Assembly: GCA_003342815.1 (NCBI GenBank)
Contig: PTEX01000006.1
Span: forward strand, 2,239,338 to 2,303,337
Reading direction: 5' to 3'
DNA: 64,000 nt
DNA from: Eudromia elegans
Lineage: Eukaryota > Chordata > Aves > Tinamiformes > Tinamidae
In this document: one piece after another, positions 59,901-64,000 of the stretch
How positions within the stretch are numbered: position 1 is the stretch's first letter
Layout of the letters: every line of letters begins with the position of its first letter
Program-made: the position numbers and the translations under genes
The notes under the pieces: model-generated
What the model was told of the DNA's origin: nothing
Database searches by the model: none
The model's input: only the letters and a program-made list of their open reading frames with translations

Positions 59901-60427
59901 CAATTAATTGAGAGTGCCCTAGGAAGCCTCTTCTCAACATTCACATAATATTATTACAGAGAAAATATTTTGTAAAGGATTAAAGCAGAAGGGGCAAACG
60001 AATCTGATCTTCACAATCTATTTGTTCACTATATAGAGGTTTTATATATTGTCAGTATAGTAGTACAGTAGTTATTTGTGCTAGTAGTTACACATATGTA
60101 TATAAATAACACAGAAAAGTATAAATGCCTACAAAGAAATGACACGAAAAGGAAGCAGCATCTCGTAGTCCTCACTCACCATTTCACTTGTGCATAAAGA
60201 ATGGGGTTTTTTCCTACAACAAGAGTCTATGACCATTTTATGCACGGCCAACCAAAAGAAAAATCAAGGATGACACTAGAGCAGCTCAAAATCCTGTCTG
60301 CCTTTTGGTGTTAGGTAAGATTACATCAAAACTAGTACTTGATTGGCAGGTAAGTGATATGCATAGCCAGCAGACAAGTTAAAATCAGTTCAAAAATACA
60401 ACTACTTTCTTCTGTGAAAAGCACTCA

Positions 60428-60458
<31 letters not shown>

Positions 60459-63400
60459 TTTTGCCAGCAAAAAATAGATTTAACTGATGCAACAGCATCT
60501 TTAGCTTCGTTTAGGTAATAAGGGCTTGCATGCTGTTGCTTCTCCAGCTTCCTCCAACTAAAAAATGCCTACAGGACTTTTCACATTAGAAAATGAAATT
60601 GATATAAAACAGGAAAAAAATGGATGGGGAGGGATCGGATGACTTAAGGCAATCCCATTTTGGTTAGCTTTAAAACAGACATGACCTTAATATGAGAAGA
60701 AATGAGCCAAAACAAGTTAGTATGGAATCAACTTTAAAACTAGAAAATATCAACAACATTCAAAGTTATTTCCTTGAGACCTTTCTGCAACATTTTCAAT
60801 AAAGGCAAGCAGAAGACTGGTTAAAGCTCCAAGATATCTTTGCCAAAGTATCTTCCACAATCACAGAAGATGTGGAAATTAACTTAGTTTCTTGCTCCTA
60901 GTGAATCTTGAGAAACTGGTCTGAACGACCAGTTCTTGCATCATTCGATGCAATCAGTTCCTCACACAAACTTTCAGGACAAATTTCACTTTATTTTTCC
61001 ATTGACACCTGTTCTTAAAAAAAATCATACATAGATGTTTTATATACACATACACACAAAAATAGATAGGCAGATAGTCTTAGCAGCCAACTACCTTCTA
61101 GGGATCAGAAAGTCCATGTAAGAAAGAAGTTGTGCTCAGCTTTAGCCTAGAGAGGAGCTTCCCTTAAGAGGAGAGCAGAGCCCTACCTGACAGTCAGAAA
61201 GGGTCCAAATAGCTAAATTTCTCCCCTGAAATTTCTCAGAAGATGCATTTGAAACCTCACTGCTTTGGCTGCCTTACTAGTTAGCAGAACCGCTGCCGCT
61301 AGGAGAGCCTTGGAAATGCAATCTCTACCCAGATTGAAGGGCAAGTTTTCCATCTCTGCATAGACTGGGTCCAAGACTTTCTGTAACCAAAAGTTTTAGA
61401 CTACTCAGTGACACGTTAGACTGTTTTCTAGACTAGCCAGTGTTTTCCTAGACTGAAAACACCTCAATGATCTGAGGGAGCCATATCCCCGGGGCTGTAA
61501 ACTCAGCATTCATTAGGCAAACGTCAAGAGGCAAAGCTGGAGTAGCCAGAACACACACCCTGCACTGGAGTCTGCAGCGGAAAGAGCTCCTGTAGAGTCC
61601 AAGGAGGAACAGAAAAGGCTCCGTGGCAGCCCCTACGCATAGATCGGGGGGCGAACGCGCCCACGTCCCTTCTACTGAATCCAAGTTTAAATCGCACCTC
61701 ATCCATGACAACAGTCTATGTAACATTACATTGGCCCAAGCAAAGACTATCAGAAGACATGACCTCATCAGCATGACTTAAGCAAATTGTATGTATCTTC
61801 TTGAAACGGAGTGAAAGAGTCAGAACAGGGCACAGGATGTGGTCAACGTCCTTCTTTCAAATAGAGCAAATTAGCAGTTTTTCCCTGTGGCAATTTGTTC
61901 AGCACAGTATGAGAGCAGAGGACACCTAAGGACTGCAACATAGATTAAAACTCAAATGTGAAAAGGACTATTGAAAATTATCTACATTTACAGTTCGGTA
62001 ACACATTTTTATTTAACATCAGTATACAGAGGACAACCCCAGCAAGTTATTTTTTAATGTCAAGTATTTAGTAAAGTTCTTCAGCTGTAACAGTGACAAT
62101 AGAACAGCTAAAAATAAGCAGTATGAAACAAACATGATTTTCTTAAAATTATAAATATACCAACAATACTTCTTAAAGCTTAATTATTGCAACAGTTAAA
62201 TTAACAATAGTTCATGTTAGAAAGGCTCTATGAAATTTATTCAAGTTGTCAAGAAATTAGATGGAAGTGTAAAAAGGAAATACATATGAATTTTACTTTT
62301 GATCTTCACTAAAGGTAGTCAATACAATTTTGTACAGTATCACCTAACATGTCAATCTTTAACAGACTCCAGTATACAGAATTCATAAAATGCAGAAAAA
62401 AATATTGGTTTTTTACATGTAAATTGACAGTAAATTAACTGACACAAATTTTATTATTGTAACATAAGCAGGCCAGCATTTTAAATATTAATTTAGTAGC
62501 TTTATACTGTTAAGGGGGCAGACATATACAGTCATTCCAAGTACATAATCAAATTAAGAGGTGATAATTCCGAACATGGGATTCTAGAAAGTGTTTAGTA
62601 AAAGTCATGTTATTTCCTAATCCAGACACCCTCCTCATAAAGCCTTTTGCAGGGTTACGATCTCTCCCAGCTTGAGTGGAGCCACTAGCGGCACCTTCTC
62701 ACACACGCACACAGACACTCATACCTTGCTATAAATATCACACCAGTGTTCTAGCTTTAAATCACCCTGATAACGCGGGTATCCGATGTGCAGCTTGGCT
62801 AGGATGCACATCACAGAAAGCTTCAAATTTCAGCATGGTAACCTGAAGTCATATAGCTGTGTTTCAGTTTTACTATAATCATCCCTGAAGTTTATACAGA
62901 TACCGTATCACGTTGAAAGAAATCTATTTGATAGTACTTAAATACCAGCAATTGAACTTCAATTGTAATGATGAAATGCTCCTTTCCATTGAGGAAGAAT
63001 TAGTATGTATAGCTGCTCGTCTCACTCAAATATAGTACATGAATGTTTAAGTACTTTTACTAAAACAGAAGTCATACTAAAACATGATACTGTACTACAA
63101 TTGTAGTTAACTAGAAAATTCAAGGATGTTATAATTTAAGTCTAAATTTGCCTGTACAGTAAGTCAAATAAATAAACTCCATGTGCATTTGTTTTACAAA
63201 ACGGTAACGTGTTTCTCTTGCTGGGTTATACACTGCCATTTCCCCTTGGGAAGCCCGTCCAATCTTACCTTGAGCTTTCTTACAATGAAAACTGATCTCA
63301 AATTTTATTGAGATCATACGGAGTTACTGTATAAGACGGTGAAGAGTTAATTTCAGAGTCAAACGTAAGTTACCAAGAAAAGTTTCTTTTGAAATTAACG

Positions 63401-64000
63401 GCTTGCAGCCAGTTTGGAATTCCATCTCCATATCTCAGTTTTTAAGCTTGAAAACAAAACAAAGGTGGACAGATAAATTGCTTTGGAGAATGGGTATCAC
63501 GGTGTGTCTGGGGGGATTTTTTAAATTGCATCTTGTATGTCCTGTAATTTGGTTTAAAGTAGCTCTAAAGGCGACATATGCAATTTTACCTTGTGTGGGT
63601 TGTTTTTTTCATTTCCCTACATTTCAGAATTAAGACAGCAGTTCTATAATCCCACATAGCTTTTCCATGGGCTTGGAAAGGAAGGGGGAGGCTGCAGCAG
63701 ACAGCTAATTGTCACCACGTTGCTGAGAAGAAGGTTCATACTCTTGTTAAGGCAACCTATTTTTCTCCCCACCCTGAACCTTCGTTCTCAGAAACAGGCT
63801 AGCAAACAGTGACAAGAAGAAATCAAAGCTCATGAACCCTGCGCCTCACTCAGCTTACTTCATGCTGAATTTTGCCATTCACTTGCTCTCATCCTGAGGG
63901 GGAGCTACTGCAACGGGCCTGAGGGTGCATTTGCAGCACAGGTTCTAAATAACTTTATACCAGTGAGGAAGCTCAAGGTAGGATTACGGATGCACTGAAT
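56961..64000. other. No recognisable gene; expected WDR20 side
   Basis: About 7 kb without an exon I can support. By conserved order the next gene should be WDR20, on the minus strand and converging on MOK, but none of its WD-repeat coding sequence is here. Minus-strand AATAAA hexamers (near 60985 and 62010, among others) would suit a 3' UTR from the right, but that is only inference. Contains an A29 run at 60427-60455. Confidence 0.4.

Noticed and set aside
61448..61774. 108-codon minus-strand frame
   Set aside because: Composition (Cys/Leu/Trp-rich), no similarity and no exon structure; likely chance.

Overview
The window is a stretch of vertebrate nuclear genome, most likely from a bird or another sauropsid. 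The genes have small exons with GT-AG introns, the promoters are CpG-rich, and the only interspersed repeats I can name are two CR1 LINE fragments. The gene order TECPR2 - CINP - ZNF839 - MOK matches human 14q32.31, so this looks like an ordinary conserved syntenic block. I found no evidence of a new multi-gene system. The points of interest are in gene structure.

Layout, left to right. (1) 1-12.1 kb, minus strand: the 5' half of TECPR2. Seven complete coding exons and part of a large eighth encode about the first 840 residues; the C-terminal part lies beyond position 1. (2) 11.4-12.3 kb: a CpG-rich bidirectional promoter shared by TECPR2 (leftward) and CINP (rightward). (3) 12.2-17.9 kb, plus strand: complete CINP, 5 coding exons, 211 aa. 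(4) 18-20.5 kb: the gap between the converging 3' ends of CINP and ZNF839, with a 61-base assembly gap and a perfect 15-bp hairpin. (5) 20.5-31.2 kb, minus strand: complete ZNF839, 8 coding exons, about 1056 aa as joined here. (6) 31.2-33.1 kb: a second divergent promoter zone (ZNF839 left, MOK right) with a nuclear tRNA-Ile(AAT) gene on the minus strand. (7) 33.1-50.4 kb, plus strand: complete MOK, 11 coding exons, 352 aa, a MAPK-related kinase with all catalytic motifs intact and one GC-AG intron. (8) 50.4-64 kb: the MOK 3' flank, then about 13 kb in which I could identify no coding exon. It holds an isolated CpG-rich block near 56.8 kb. By synteny the next gene should be WDR20, but none of its coding sequence is recognisable here.

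All exon joins were made by hand from splice consensus, reading-frame phase and remembered similarity to the human proteins. For each of the four genes, the exon lengths and phases close into one open frame. The four genes are neighbours, not a pathway: TECPR2 acts in autophagy and secretory trafficking, CINP in genome maintenance and ribosome biogenesis, ZNF839 is poorly characterised, and MOK is a cilium-linked kinase. Each divergent pair probably shares its promoter region.
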